DNA of 64,000 bases from Symbiodinium natans (GCA_905221605.1 CAJNDS010002693.1:230782-294781), one strand, 5' to 3'; shown: positions 10,032 to 19,430, numbered from the stretch's first letter. Translations and numbers: made by a program. Notes: generated from the sequence alone by a model not told the origin.

Positions 10032-13000
10032 GCCTAGGACGACTCCTGAATAGGAATTGGACAGTCTCTTTTGCCCCCCATCTCCACGTGCAAGCTGGTG
10101 GTTTTAAATTTAAGGCTGTGTGGTCCAACAACTGTTGCTGGTTGCAAAGTCATGCGGTGGCACGGGCCTGTTTGGTGTCTCAAGAACAGAGCGCAGCGCA
10201 GCAGATTGCAGACCTCTCGTGTACGAGGCCTTCCGCAGCCCGAGAAGATGGCCTCCTCCAGCGAAAGCGAAGTGGAATGGCGCATGGAAGGGAAGGACAA
10301 AGGGAAGCTGGTCCGGAGAGTCGTTGCGACTCAAGCGGCCTCAATCTCGGTGGGAGAAGAGGACTTCGAGGAGAGCACCCGGTTGGCCACAGCTACGTCC
10401 ACGGAGACAGAGGGCGCAATCCTCTTGGTGCCCGCGGATGCCGAGTCCCAGGTGGTGTTGAAGCCGGGCGAGATCGAGACCCCAGGACCCGCCAAAGTTC
10501 CTCAGCAGAAGCCCATGCCAAAGAAGCCGAAAGTGAAGAAGATGCCCCAGAAGCCCCTCGTGAAGAGAATGCCAAAGGCAGCGAGCTCTTCGTCGACAAA
10601 GAGGACCCCCGTGAAGCTGGTGCCTCGTTCCGATCGCCAGCAGCCGTGGTTGACGTTGTGGAGTGCAAGTTCAAGGGCAGTGAAGAAGCAGAAGCTCAAG
10701 GAAAGCCGCATGACGTCAGCTGCAAAGTCCGATTTGAACCGCTTTCGCAAGGAGAAGAAGGGCCCAGAGAGACGGACGCTGGAGGAGCACCTCAAGGAGC
10801 ATTTTTTGCAGTGCCTGGACCGCAAGGCCCCCTACACTGTGACGACCATCTCCGAGATCATCAAGGAGAAAGCAAAGCCCCCGAGCCCACCGAGGAAGGA
10901 AGCCGACTCCCCGGGGTACCCGGAAAGGTTGCCTACCCCTCCGCGGGTTCCGCCACGTCGACGCTTGCCCACGCCTCCGAGGAATCCGACATCGCCAAGG
11001 GCCAGCGCATCACGGGCACCAGCTACGCCGCCAAAGACATCGCCATTGCCACCACCACCGACCAATCCCGGAACGCCTACTTCGAGTGGATGGAGTGTGG
11101 TGACGGACCGAAAGCGCTGAGTGCAGTCAGCCAGAAAGGATCTTCCCAGGCAGTGGCGAGCAGCAAAAGTCTTGATGTGCTTGATGGTTGTGCTTGCGCT
11201 TGTGATGTTGGCATGAGTGGCATGGTTGGCATGAGTGGCATGGTTGGCATGAGTGGCATGGTTGAGCATGTGTGTGTTGGTGAGCTTGATCAGGAGAAAG
11301 CACCGGCCCCAGACGGCGACCAGGCGTGGTTGCTGCGTGGTGATCAGGAGTTGCTTCACCAGGAGTTGTGGGGAAAGGTTCACCGTGAGCATGTGTTGCG
11401 AAGTCATGTTCCTTTTAATTCCAGCTGTGAGCATTGCGTGCGTGGTAGAGGTCTTGAACCAGCTAGAAAAATCGAGAGGGATTCCGGAGAGGGAGCCCAA
11501 AAGGAGGTTCAGATCGACAAGTTCTTCTACAAGGGGATTTGGTTCCTGGTGTTGGTGCTTGTTGGTTGCTTTGCCATCGGAACAGTGATGTACCGTGAAG
11601 TTTCAGGACCGCGTGGAGCAGCAGCGCGTGAGGTGATGCTTGGAGAGATGTCGGCGTGGGGACGTAGTGTTGGCTTGGTTGGAGTTGAAGCGCGTGACTT
11701 GTCGGTTTGCGTGAAGTCGGATCTTGAGGGGGTGGTGAAGAACCTTGCTCAGGGTTTTGCTGATACCATGACCGTTGGTGCGGTTGAGGTGTCTGATGTT
11801 CCGGTTGGTCGGCACGCCCCGGTTGCAGAGAGGGCCATCCGAACACTGAAGGAAAACGCGAACACGTTGTGCGCCGGATTGGAGCAAGTTGGCCTAGAGC
11901 CATGTGGCAGAGGAGTCAGCTTTCTTCTCTCTCACTGTGCTCAGGCACACAACCGCTACCAAATCCAGCCTGGATCGGCAATGACTCCTGAACAACGTAG
12001 TTTAAGAACTATGAGGCAGCCTCGGGCGATATACGTCTGGGGAGCGTCAGTCTTGGCCACACCTCCGCCGAGTCTACGACAATTCATCACGGGCAGATAT
12101 GGGCAGGCTGCCTACTTAGGCCCTGAAGTCGCGGGTGGCAGCCATCTGGTGCAGTTCCGACTGAAGGATGGTTCGTTGAAGATTGCCCGGTCAGCCCGAA
12201 TCAGGATGTTGGTGCCCATGACCTTTGAGTTGTCAGCCTTGCGTGGTATTTGCCGTATGTTGCCCGAGCGTGCTGGTGACGTTGTGCGTGGCTTGCCAGC
12301 GGTTGATCAAGGGAACATGCGTGATCTTCCAATCCCAAACACCGAGACTCGCGGACCGCCAGCATCGTGGGTCGAGGAAAATGGCAGGACCCCGAGGTGT
12401 CGAGCGTGTCGATTGAGGGGTGTTCCGGCGGACAAGGCGTGGCACACTCAGAAGTGTCGTGACAGATACGCTGCGTACGTGAAGAGCTCTTTTGATCCGA
12501 GTCAGTTTGTGCTTGATGATGCCCAACATGAGTTGGAGATCGAAGGAGTTGAGCTTGATCTTGGTTCGCGTGCTTTTGGTGAGCTTGACGTCGGGTTGGA
12601 GTTGCCTGATGATGTGCAGGACTATGAACCGACTGAAGATGAGGGAGAGCGAGGCCTCGGGGAGCCCTTCTTGCCTGAAGGGGTGCTTGAGGGTGAACTT
12701 CGTCCCGGAGACCCTGTTGGAGTTGAACCTGCAGCTTCAGAAGAGGCTGACTTCATGGAAGTTGAGCCAGAAAGCCTGGATCGGGTGCCAGAGCCAGAGT
12801 CCGATGCCATGGTCAACAACGTCTTGTTCCGTGAGTCGTTGGGTTTCGCCGCTGTTGCAAATCCCAGTACCGGAGGACAGACAGTGAAGCTTGGTGGTGA
12901 GACTCTTGTGGTTGAAATGCCCTCATCTTCCAAGGATGATGTCACCGGACATGCATTGGACCTTGGTCTGACATACGAAGGCATGTTGCGTGAGTTGAGT

Positions 13001-15289
13001 GCGCTTGAGTCCCTTGCAGTCGGTGATGTGATTTGGCATGTGGATCCGAAGCAGAAAGTGATATCCACAAGATGGGTGTCAAATGCAAAGCTGGAGCGGG
13101 TTGACGGCAAAGAAAGACCACTGGTCCGTTGTCGGGTTGTTGCGCGTGATTTCGCCCAGGGAGCAACGGCTGCTCAGCTTGGCATTTCTGCGGCGACCAG
13201 CTCAGCCGAGGCATTGAGGACCTTCCTCTTTTATGCCGGCTCGAAGAGGCAGAACGTCGTAGGCCTCGACGTCAGTACGGCGTTCTTGTTCGCAGAGTTA
13301 GAAGAAGAAGACGGCACGGTGGTGGTGCGGCTCCCTGCTGGAGTTACCGGTCCCAATGGACGCCCTGGGTTCATGCGACTTCGCAAGGCTCTTTATGGGT
13401 TGAGAGCCGCGGCCCAGACCTGGGCTCGTCATCTCGCAAAGCTCCTCAAGCGTCTCTGTGACCTCACTCCATGTGAAACAGAGCCATGCCTCTTCTCAGG
13501 TGTGGTTCTCGGTGGACAGAGGGTGGCAGTGTTGTGCTACGTAGACGATCTCCTCATCAGCGGCGACAGCGACGAGGCCATCTACTACGTGGTGGAGAAG
13601 CTTAAGAGCGCGGTGAAGATCAAGGTGACCGCTGACTTGGATCGTGATCAGCAAATCACGTTTCTTGGTCGTCAAATCACCAGGAAGAAGGGCGAGGACT
13701 CTTTGGTGATTGGCATGGCAGGCGAGTACTACCAGGAGATCTATGAGGGTTTTGGACTTGGGAAGAGTCCGAAGTCTTGCCCGACGCCGCCGAATCTTCG
13801 AGAACTTTACGACAGAGAAGAAGAAGTCTTGGAGCGGGAGTTGAGCTCAGAAGCTGCTGCTCGATATCGCTCTACGCTGGGGCGCCTTTCATGGTTGGCC
13901 ATGACGCGCGTGGATCTAGCATATTATGTTTCCATGCTAGCTCGAGGCCAGGCCAGTCCACGTGAGAAGCATGAACGTGCGATTCGGATGGTATTACGGT
14001 ATCTTCGGCATGTTCAGGACTTTCGACAAATCGTCCATCCAGTTGATGAACGGAGCCTTCGGTTGGATTGCTACGTGGATGCGTCATGGGGCAGTGAGAG
14101 GAGCGTTGATCGCAAGAGTGTGAGCGGTGGTTGCATCATGCTTGGTGGTTTCTGCTTGAAAGCGTGGTCACGGCTTCAACAAGCTGTCGCTCTCAGCTCA
14201 GCAGAGTCGGAGTTGTACGGATTGGTTGAGGGAGCAAAGGAATCACTTTCAATCCGAAGGGCAATTTCCCACGTGTTTGGATGGGAGGAGTTGTGCGCAC
14301 CGCACCTCTTTTGCGACTCCGAGGCCGCCATTGCCATCAGCAGGGCTGACGGCTTGAGGCGTGTCAGACATATAGATCTGAGAGCATGCTTTATACAAGA
14401 TCAGCTCCGACAGCGACTTCTCTTCATCTTCGGAGTGCGAGGAGCCTCCAACGTCGCTGACCTCTTCACAAAATCGTTAGATGCCCGGACTACGTTGAAA
14501 CACATGTTGAGCCTTGGTTTGTCCGAAGTCACTGTTGCAGCTTGCGTTGGTGAGTTGGCGTGTTTCGTTGGCTTGCTCGGTGCTGCTGTGGCTGGCAAGG
14601 ATCATGTATCTCTTGCAGATCGGTATCGTTTGATGGAGTTTGCCAAGTGGTTGGTGGTTGAGTTCTGTGCGCCTCCCCTGTCGAGCATGTTGGCTGCGTC
14701 GCGAGTGTGCTCCTGGGTTGGTGTGTTGACTGTCAGTGAGGCAGATGACGGCGGAGACCCGGCCACTACAGCGCAGCTTCAACAGATCTGCACTCTCCAC
14801 ATCCGCAGGGGGGGTTTCGTCTACTTGTGGGCTAGTACTCCGTGCACCGGTGGTTGTCTGTACCAGCATCTACATGCACGTGATCCAGCCTACAGACGCG
14901 GTCGCTTGGCACGGCACTGGTCGCTACACAGGAAGCTGTGGAAGGCTTTTATGTCGCTGTGTGACTACGTCCATGCTTGGTCGATCGAGTGGCCCCGAGC
15001 CTGTGCTTACTGGTCATGGAACCAGACTATCCGTTTTCTGCAGTCGCGACCGTACATGTTGCACGATGTGTTGGTTGACGGTTGCTCGCTTGGCATGCGT
15101 GGTCGAGATGGCGAGTTGATCTACAAACGTTGGCGTGTCATCACGACGATGGAGTCGGTTGCTCGCAGCTTGTCGGTCTTTCGGTGCCCAGGTGATGGTC
15201 ATCCACATTCCGCCAACTTCGATCTCAAGAATACCCAACACTACCCGGAGAAGTTGACGAACGCTTTCTTGCACGCGTTAAACGCATGA
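10019..15289 (+). CDS. pol: Copia-like Pol: integrase, RT, RNase H and C-terminal methyltransferase-like extension
   Basis: Open from 10019. After LGRLLNRNW and HLHVQAGGFKF comes about 1 kb in which another frame looks more protein-like (see 10248-11120). Then a GMSGMV repeat (11207-11266), a gag-pre-integrase zinc motif HVPFNSSCEHC (from about 11404), integrase with candidate acidic residues in QIDKFF, KSDLEG and VAERAIRTLKE, Copia RT with YVDD at 13538-13549, and RNase H (YVDASWGSE, SSAESELYGL, FCDSEAA). After the usual end (ADLFTKSLD, about 14480) the frame continues 270 codons: WASTPCTGGC at about 14830, IEWPRACAYW, DGCSLGMRG and CPGDGHPH. A Pro-Cys motif followed by EWP and DGC is reminiscent of C5-methyltransferases, but this is inference. 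The stop is 18 bases before the DIRS-like insertion. Confidence 0.85.
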   Translation, partial: FNLLSLGRLLNRNWTVSFAPHLHVQAGGFKFKAVWSNNCCWLQSHAVARACLVSQEQSAAQQIADLSCTRPSAAREDGLLQRKRSGMAHGREGQREAGPESRCDSSGLNLGGRRGLRGEHPVGHSYVHGDRGRNPLGARGCRVPGGVEAGRDRDPRTRQSSSAEAHAKEAESEEDAPEAPREENAKGSELFVDKEDPREAGASFRSPAAVVDVVECKFKGSEEAEAQGKPHDVSCKVRFEPLSQGEEGPRETDAGGAPQGAFFAVPGPQGPLHCDDHLRDHQGESKAPEPTEEGSRLPGVPGKVAYPSAGSATSTLAHASEESDIAKGQRITGTSYAAKDIAIATTTDQSRNAYFEWMECGDGPKALSAVSQKGSSQAVASSKSLDVLDGCACACDVGMSGMVGMSGMVGMSGMVEHVCVGELDQEKAPAPDGDQAWLLRGDQELLHQELWGKVHREHVLRSHVPFNSSCEHCVRGRGLEPARKIERDSGEGAQKEVQIDKFFYKGIWFLVLVLVGCFAIGTVMYREVSGPRGAAAREVMLGEMSAWGRSVGLVGVEARDLSVCVKSDLEGVVKNLAQGFADTMTVGAVEVSDVPVGRHAPVAERAIRTLKENANTLCAGLEQVGLEPCGRGVSFLLSHCAQAHNRYQIQPGSAMTPEQRSLRTMRQPRAIYVWGASVLATPPPSLRQFITGRYGQAAYLGPEVAGGSHLVQFRLKDGSLKIARSARIRMLVPMTFELSALRGICRMLPERAGDVVRGLPAVDQGNMRDLPIPNTETRGPPASWVEENGRTPRCRACRLRGVPADKAWHTQKCRDRYAAYVKSSFDPSQFVLDDAQHELEIEGVELDLGSRAFGELDVGLELPDDVQDYEPTEDEGERGLGEPFLPEGVLEGELRPGDPVGVEPAASEEADFMEVEPESLDRVPEPESDAMVNNVLFRESLGFAAVANPSTGGQTVKLGGETLVVEMPSSSKDDVTGHALDLGLTYEGMLRELSALESLAVGDVIWHVDPKQKVISTRWVSNAKLERVDGKERPLVRCRVVARDFAQGATAAQLGISAATSSAEALRTFLFYAGSKRQNVVGLDVSTAFLFAELEEEDGTVVVRLPAGVTGPNGRPGFMRLRKALYGLRAAAQTWARHLAKLLKRLCDLTPCETEPCLFSGVVLGGQRVAVLCYVDDLLISGDSDEAIYYVVEKLKSAVKIKVTADLDRDQQITFLGRQITRKKGEDSLVIGMAGEYYQEIYEGFGLGKSPKSCPTPPNLRELYDREEEVLERELSSEAAARYRSTLGRLSWLAMTRVDLAYYVSMLARGQASPREKHERAIRMVLRYLRHVQDFRQIVHPVDERSLRLDCYVDASWGSERSVDRKSVSGGCIMLGGFCLKAWSRLQQAVALSSAESELYGLVEGAKESLSIRRAISHVFGWEELCAPHLFCDSEAAIAISRADGLRRVRHIDLRACFIQDQLRQRLLFIFGVRGASNVADLFTKSLDARTTLKHMLSLGLSEVTVAACVGELACFVGLLGAAVAGKDHVSLADRYRLMEFAKWLVVEFCAPPLSSMLAASRVCSWVGVLTVSEADDGGDPATTAQLQQICTLHIRRGGFVYLWASTPCTGGCLYQHLHARDPAYRRGRLARHWSLHRKLWKAFMSLCDYVHAWSIEWPRACAYWSWNQTIRFLQSRPYMLHDVLVDGCSLGMRGRDGELIYKRWRVITTMESVARSLSVFRCPGDGHPHSANFDLKNTQHYPEKLTNAFLHALNA
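10248..11120 (+). CDS. Alternative-frame ORF, 290 residues, Lys/Pro-rich, unknown
   Basis: An ATG at 10248 opens a frame different from Pol and stays open to TGA 11118-11120. It reads MASSSESEVEWRMEGKDKGK, GEEDFEESTRLAT, then a Lys/Pro-rich region (PKVKKMPQKP), a plausible helical segment RTLEEHLKEHFLQCLD and a proline-rich tail (RLPTPPRVPPRR). The Pol frame is also open here but reads as low-complexity, non-protein-like sequence. So this stretch is probably an accessory gene or an inserted fragment between protease and integrase. No family recognised. Confidence 0.5.
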   Translation: MASSSESEVEWRMEGKDKGKLVRRVVATQAASISVGEEDFEESTRLATATSTETEGAILLVPADAESQVVLKPGEIETPGPAKVPQQKPMPKKPKVKKMPQKPLVKRMPKAASSSSTKRTPVKLVPRSDRQQPWLTLWSASSRAVKKQKLKESRMTSAAKSDLNRFRKEKKGPERRTLEEHLKEHFLQCLDRKAPYTVTTISEIIKEKAKPPSPPRKEADSPGYPERLPTPPRVPPRRRLPTPPRNPTSPRASASRAPATPPKTSPLPPPPTNPGTPTSSGWSVVTDRKR

Positions 15290-15306
15290 CACCGCGAGAT
15301 TTGCTC

Positions 15307-15603
15307 GGGATTCAGTAGAAAGCAAGCGCATCTACGATCCCTTTTTCATTTTAGGACAGCGAGGGTACGAGCGTTTTCAAACTGAGATTTTCTTGGACAT
15401 ATGCCGTTGGTCACCTGTGCAAGCTTTGAGGGCACAATGCATCACTGCCTGTGCACGTGAGTGTGATTGATGTGCAATGCAGTTTTGTGGGTCACGTTTT
15501 GCTTGACTTGCGTTTTCCTTCATGTGCAGAAATTTTCTTGAACGGGTTGCCATCCCGGCTTGCAACGCAGTGCTCAAGTGTGAGCGCCACTGAGAAAATT
15601 TTA
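15307..15603 (+). repeat. Split direct repeat A1
   Basis: 297 bp starting GGGATTCAGTAGAAAGC, repeated at 23641-23937 with one visible mismatch (CACTGAG against CACAGAG). It forms the left end of the DIRS-like element. Confidence 0.9.
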
Positions 15604-16045
15604 GTCGTGTTGAGCCTCCGCTACTCCCGTAAGGGTGCCGTGCTAGAGGTTCGAGGTGCTAGTGGTCTCCCCTTAGGGGTCGTGCAAGCCGGGGGCCTGT
15701 GTGCTCTCGGTGGATGGACAGCACCTCGAGTTCAGAGGAGAGTTCCTTCAGCGGGGACTGGCCACCCGTGCCTGTCTTTCAGGCGCCTGCCTTTCAGGCG
15801 CTCAGCATCAGGCCTCGCTCGTTCCACCTTGATTCACTCGAGCGCAGCCTGGAGGCCCCCCCCAGTCTCTTCACGTACGTTCTTGAGGGTTCTCTTTGCG
15901 GAGTGCTTCTCAGTTCCAGGGAAGGGGCCCGCGTGCTCCTCTGGCTCCAGCCTTCCAGTTGGCTTGCACTTGCTTGCTCCGGCCGCGGGCCGCACGCGTG
16001 CGCCCGACAGCTTCTCCAGCTGTCTGCATAGTGCCCTTTATCCAC
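15604..16045 (+). other. DIRS-like leader between A1 and the recombinase gene
   Basis: 442 bases without a supported gene. The recombinase frame is open back to about 15896 but lacks an ATG before 16046. Short palindromes occur, for example CCCC-TTA-GGGG near 15675 and CAGGCGCCTG near 15780. This may be the untranslated leader. Confidence 0.5.
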
Positions 16046-17863
16046 ATGGCTCAGCCCCCTCGTGCCCCAGAAGATTTGCTAGCTGGGGGTTTGGGTCCTG
16101 GGTCCCTTCGTGTGCCTGAGGACAGCGACCGGCGGAGACAGGCAGAGGTGCCTGTTCAGGATTATGAGGCTCATTTGGCTGCCTGCACTCGCAAGGTTAA
16201 TAAGACGGGCTATTCTCGGTCTTGGGATTTTCGGTTGAGGCCTTCTTCAGTGCTCTTTACCGGTGTGGTTAGGTCACGAGGCATGTTCCCACCAGTGCCG
16301 TCTCTTGTGCCTGTGATCACTCCAGTGACGCCAACCGTTGCTGCAGTCACGAAGATTGCGATTTCCCGGGTCCGTTTGGACGATTCTTGGGGTGCTCACC
16401 TTGAGAGGAGGCTTAGTGCTGCCATACAAAAGTGGGTTGCTTTAGTGGTTGAGGATCCTTTGTCTTTTGACGTCGGTAGGCGGTGTGCTGCTTTCGTGGG
16501 AAATGACGAGGCGATTTCTCAGGGCCTTCTGCACACTTTTTCCGGCAAATCGGCAGGTACCTTGCACAGCCGTGCTGGGCCTCTCATCAGGTTTGTTGCC
16601 TGGGCCAAGGCTCGCCAGTGCAAGCCCTTACCCTTCAGCGAGGCGCTTTTGTATGATTTTCTGCTTGAATCCGAGAGCACTTGTGCGCCGTCATTCGGAA
16701 AGGCGTTGATGTCTGCACTTGCATTTTGCAAATTTGTGCTGGGCGTTGAGAATGTTTCTGATGTTCTGAGCAGTGGTCGGTTTGGGGGCTTGGCTCGTTC
16801 GATGTTCCTGAACAAAAGGAAGCGACGGCAGAAGCCACCCCTCACCGTTGACATGGTGAAGGCCCTTGAGAGATTGGTGATCTCCGAACGTGAAGGAGAT
16901 ATCGACAGGCTGTGTGCGGGGTTCTTCCTCGTTTGTGTTTTCCTTCGAGCAAGGTATAGCGATGCCCAAGGTCTGAAGAATCTTGCAATCGATGAGCCTG
17001 AAGGTTTTGCTGGCCGCTTGACAGGATATTTTCAAGGGGAAGCTTCAAGGACAAAGACGAGTTTCTCGCTGGAAAGGAAGACGGCTCTGCTCCCGATGGT
17101 AGGGCCACTTTTCGGCCTGACTGCAGTTCCTTGGTTTAAGACTTGGTTAGGTCTCCGCGAGGACATGGGCATCCCTGAAGGCGAGGACTTTCCTTTGCTG
17201 CCGAGTCGAGGGCTAGAAGGGGGTTGGGCTCCGGTCCCCCCTTCAGCTACGGTGGCCGCTGCATGGCTCCGGGGGATTCTTATTTCTCGTGGCTTCCCTG
17301 AGGCACGCAAGCTCGGGACTCACAGCTGCAAATGCACGTGTCTTTCTTGGCTGTCGAAGCACGGAGTTGATCCTCTGCATCGGCGTGTTTTGGGGTATCA
17401 CAAGGCCCCGCAGGATGAGATGATGCACGTTTATGGGCGTGACAATGTTTCTCCAGCCCTGAGGTCGCTGGAGGCTGTCATCCAGGACATCAGACAAGGC
17501 CTGTTTTTGCCGGATGTCACGCGGTCGGGTTACTTCCCGACCCAGCCGCAGAGGGAGCCTGGGCCTGAGTTCGTTGAGGAGCCATCGGAATCCGAAGTTT
17601 CGCTCGATGAAGAGGACAATGTGCAAGACTTGAGAGCAGAGGAAGCGGCCGCTGATCAGGTTGTGCCGCCTTGGGCTGAACTTGTGGTTCAGGATCCTGA
17701 TGCTCTGGTTTATGTTCGCCATATAACTTCAAGGAAGTTGCACCGCCTCGCTGACGAGAGTGGGAATCGGCTGAAGTGCGGAAAGGCGTGCGCGCGAAAG
17801 TTCGAGAGGCTCAGTGAGAAACCAAGGTTTATGGCTGACATGTGCTTGAATTGTTTCAAGTGA
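16046..17863 (+). CDS. Tyrosine recombinase of the DIRS-like element
   Basis: The start is the first ATG in the open frame (MAQPPRAPEDLLAGG). About 605 residues. The C-terminal half has the recombinase core: an Arg in FFLVCVFLRARYSDAQGL (box I), a box II reading HSCKCTCLSW, then VLGYHKAPQDEMMHVYGRD with the candidate nucleophilic Tyr in VYGRD. In this family the enzyme inserts the circular double-stranded cDNA. Box II has Lys where canonical recombinases have Arg (HxxR). I believe Lys is common in dinoflagellate relatives, but that is from memory. A Cys-rich tail (LKCGKACARKFERL, DMCLNCFK) could bind zinc. It is the first gene of the element. Confidence 0.82.
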   Translation: MAQPPRAPEDLLAGGLGPGSLRVPEDSDRRRQAEVPVQDYEAHLAACTRKVNKTGYSRSWDFRLRPSSVLFTGVVRSRGMFPPVPSLVPVITPVTPTVAAVTKIAISRVRLDDSWGAHLERRLSAAIQKWVALVVEDPLSFDVGRRCAAFVGNDEAISQGLLHTFSGKSAGTLHSRAGPLIRFVAWAKARQCKPLPFSEALLYDFLLESESTCAPSFGKALMSALAFCKFVLGVENVSDVLSSGRFGGLARSMFLNKRKRRQKPPLTVDMVKALERLVISEREGDIDRLCAGFFLVCVFLRARYSDAQGLKNLAIDEPEGFAGRLTGYFQGEASRTKTSFSLERKTALLPMVGPLFGLTAVPWFKTWLGLREDMGIPEGEDFPLLPSRGLEGGWAPVPPSATVAAAWLRGILISRGFPEARKLGTHSCKCTCLSWLSKHGVDPLHRRVLGYHKAPQDEMMHVYGRDNVSPALRSLEAVIQDIRQGLFLPDVTRSGYFPTQPQREPGPEFVEEPSESEVSLDEEDNVQDLRAEEAAADQVVPPWAELVVQDPDALVYVRHITSRKLHRLADESGNRLKCGKACARKFERLSEKPRFMADMCLNCFK

Positions 17864-18066
17864 GCCCGGCTCAACTGAGGGGCAGCCGGATCACTCGGCT
17901 CATGGGTCGTGTCTTTGTGACGCAGCCGGATAGACTCGGCTATGCACTCACCGGTCCTCGCGGTGAAGTTTGATTATGTGAGCAGTTGCACCGGTGCTCG
18001 CGGTGCTTTGGTGTGCCGGTCCACTCGGTGAGCTGAAAGTGCTCAGGTTAACCGGGGCACGCGGTT
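17859..18066 (+). repeat. Array of seven short hairpins with a shared CCG/CGG core
   Basis: Between recombinase and gag: a palindrome over the stop codon (TGAGCC-C-GGCTCA, about 17861-17873), then stems at 17884-17900, 17924-17941, 17949-17965, 17988-18006, 18014-18030 and 18050-18066. Each of the six is two variable bases, CCG, a loop of 7 or 8, CGG, then two variable bases. Outer pairs covary: AG/CT, AG/CT, CA/TG, CA/TG, TG/TG (G-U wobble) and AA/TT. Starts are spaced about 40, 25, 40, 25, 36. Compensated stems suggest selection for RNA or cruciform structure. Confidence 0.75.
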
Positions 18067-18227
18067 TTGGATGGAAGTCAACCATGACTTGAAAATGTGG
18101 CTGTACGGTGCTGTGGTTCCGTGAATGTTGCGATTTGCATACGACAATGCCTTGTGGTTGTGAGTGTAAACTTGAGCATACAGTTTTGGCTGAAGGATCG
18201 TGTAGTGCACTTGCAGGACCATTCGCC

Positions 18228-19430
18228 ATGGCCATCACCGAGAGCAAGGCAAACTTTTCTTCCAGGGCGACGGCCTTGGGGTTGGCCGCTGACGTTTTGA
18301 AGAAGTTCACTGATGCCGGCATTGATTGCATGAGCAAATTTGCCTTCATTAGTGCGTTCGTGCCCGGCAACACTGACGAGTCCCCTTTTACCGATGCAGT
18401 TGCTGGTGTGTTGGGGCGCGCTGCTAATGTGGCAGAGTTGAGCGTGCTGCGCAGGCTTCTTCATGAGAGCTACAACCTCACTGTCTCAGAGCTTCAGGTG
18501 CAGGTTGAACGAACGGAAGATTCTGCTCCGAGGCGGTTGGCGGCTCCCGATCGAGCCGATAGGCTTCAGCGGCAACAAGTCAGGCTTGCTGGCTTGAACA
18601 TCCATGGCCCTACTCTCCCGGGTCATTCGGTCATCGATCGTTGTGTTCAGATGTATGAGGATAATTCTCTTTCATACCTACCTTTGCAGTCTTGTCCCTG
18701 CCGGGATGATGAAGTGAAGTTCAAGAAGGACCGGGATGACAAGATGCTTGCTGTGGATGGCACGGGGCACGTGTCTCTTAGGTCGCAAGCCGTGAAAGTG
18801 GAGGCCGATGTGTCCACTGACCTTTTGCTTAAGCATGCACTTACACGTCGTGGGCTTGCGCTGGACCAAGCTGGCATTCTGAGCTTTGCGGAGCATGAGC
18901 GTTGGTCTGAGGCGTTGTTTCAGGCTCGATTTCGGGATCCGCCCGACCAGTATGCCCGTGTCACGCTCCAGCAACTCATCCAGGCGGACAGGCAGGTTTT
19001 TGTTGAAGCAGCTGATCGGACCCGCCAGGGGATTCAGGTGGTGGCTTCCGGACGACCGGTCGATCGCATTTGGAGTGACGCCATGTCTTGCAACAATGTC
19101 ACTCACCTGCTGCAACCCTTGCCCTTGCCTCCGCCAGCTCCTTTGCATCCACGGCCTGGGCCCTATGATGACCGCAGGGGTTTGAAGGGTCGCGGTAGGG
19201 GTAAAGGGAAAGGTAAAGGCAAGGGAAATGTTCGTATGCCTGCTGAGCTGTCCGATGGGGTGCCGGTCACCACCCGGGGCTTGCCCATCTGCTTCGACCA
19301 CAACTTGGGGCGGTGTCAGCGTACCGTCACTAGTGGCAAGTGCGATCGTGGTCTTCACATTTGTTGCATCAAAGGTTGCTTCAAGCGGGATCATGTCTAT
19401 ACAAATTGCCCCAAGCATAAGAGGGAGTGA
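18228..19430 (+). CDS. gag: Gag-like protein of the DIRS-like element
   Basis: The chosen start is ATG 18228 (MAITESKANFSSRATALG). The frame is open upstream to about 18108, but without a better ATG context. About 400 residues. No capsid fold is recognisable by eye. The C-terminus has a Gly/Lys/Arg-rich run (RGRGKGKGKGKGN) and a Cys/His cluster spaced like a nucleic-acid-binding zinc domain (CFDHNLGRCQ, GKCDRGLHICC, CFKRDHVYTNC). It ends at TGA 19428-19430 followed by CTAG, with Pol continuing in the same frame. Confidence 0.7.
   Translation: MAITESKANFSSRATALGLAADVLKKFTDAGIDCMSKFAFISAFVPGNTDESPFTDAVAGVLGRAANVAELSVLRRLLHESYNLTVSELQVQVERTEDSAPRRLAAPDRADRLQRQQVRLAGLNIHGPTLPGHSVIDRCVQMYEDNSLSYLPLQSCPCRDDEVKFKKDRDDKMLAVDGTGHVSLRSQAVKVEADVSTDLLLKHALTRRGLALDQAGILSFAEHERWSEALFQARFRDPPDQYARVTLQQLIQADRQVFVEAADRTRQGIQVVASGRPVDRIWSDAMSCNNVTHLLQPLPLPPPAPLHPRPGPYDDRRGLKGRGRGKGKGKGKGNVRMPAELSDGVPVTTRGLPICFDHNLGRCQRTVTSGKCDRGLHICCIKGCFKRDHVYTNCPKHKRE

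Noticed and set aside
10088-11070. First 330 codons of the Pol frame as a real domain (GREGQREAGPESRCDSS type)
   Set aside because: The sequence is shuffled, Gly/Arg/Glu-rich and looks like the shadow of the alternative-frame ORF at 10248-11120.
15896-16045. Upstream extension of the recombinase (start at 15896)
   Set aside because: The codon there is TTG and the added residues are Ala/Arg/Pro-rich without pattern; ATG 16046 is the better start.
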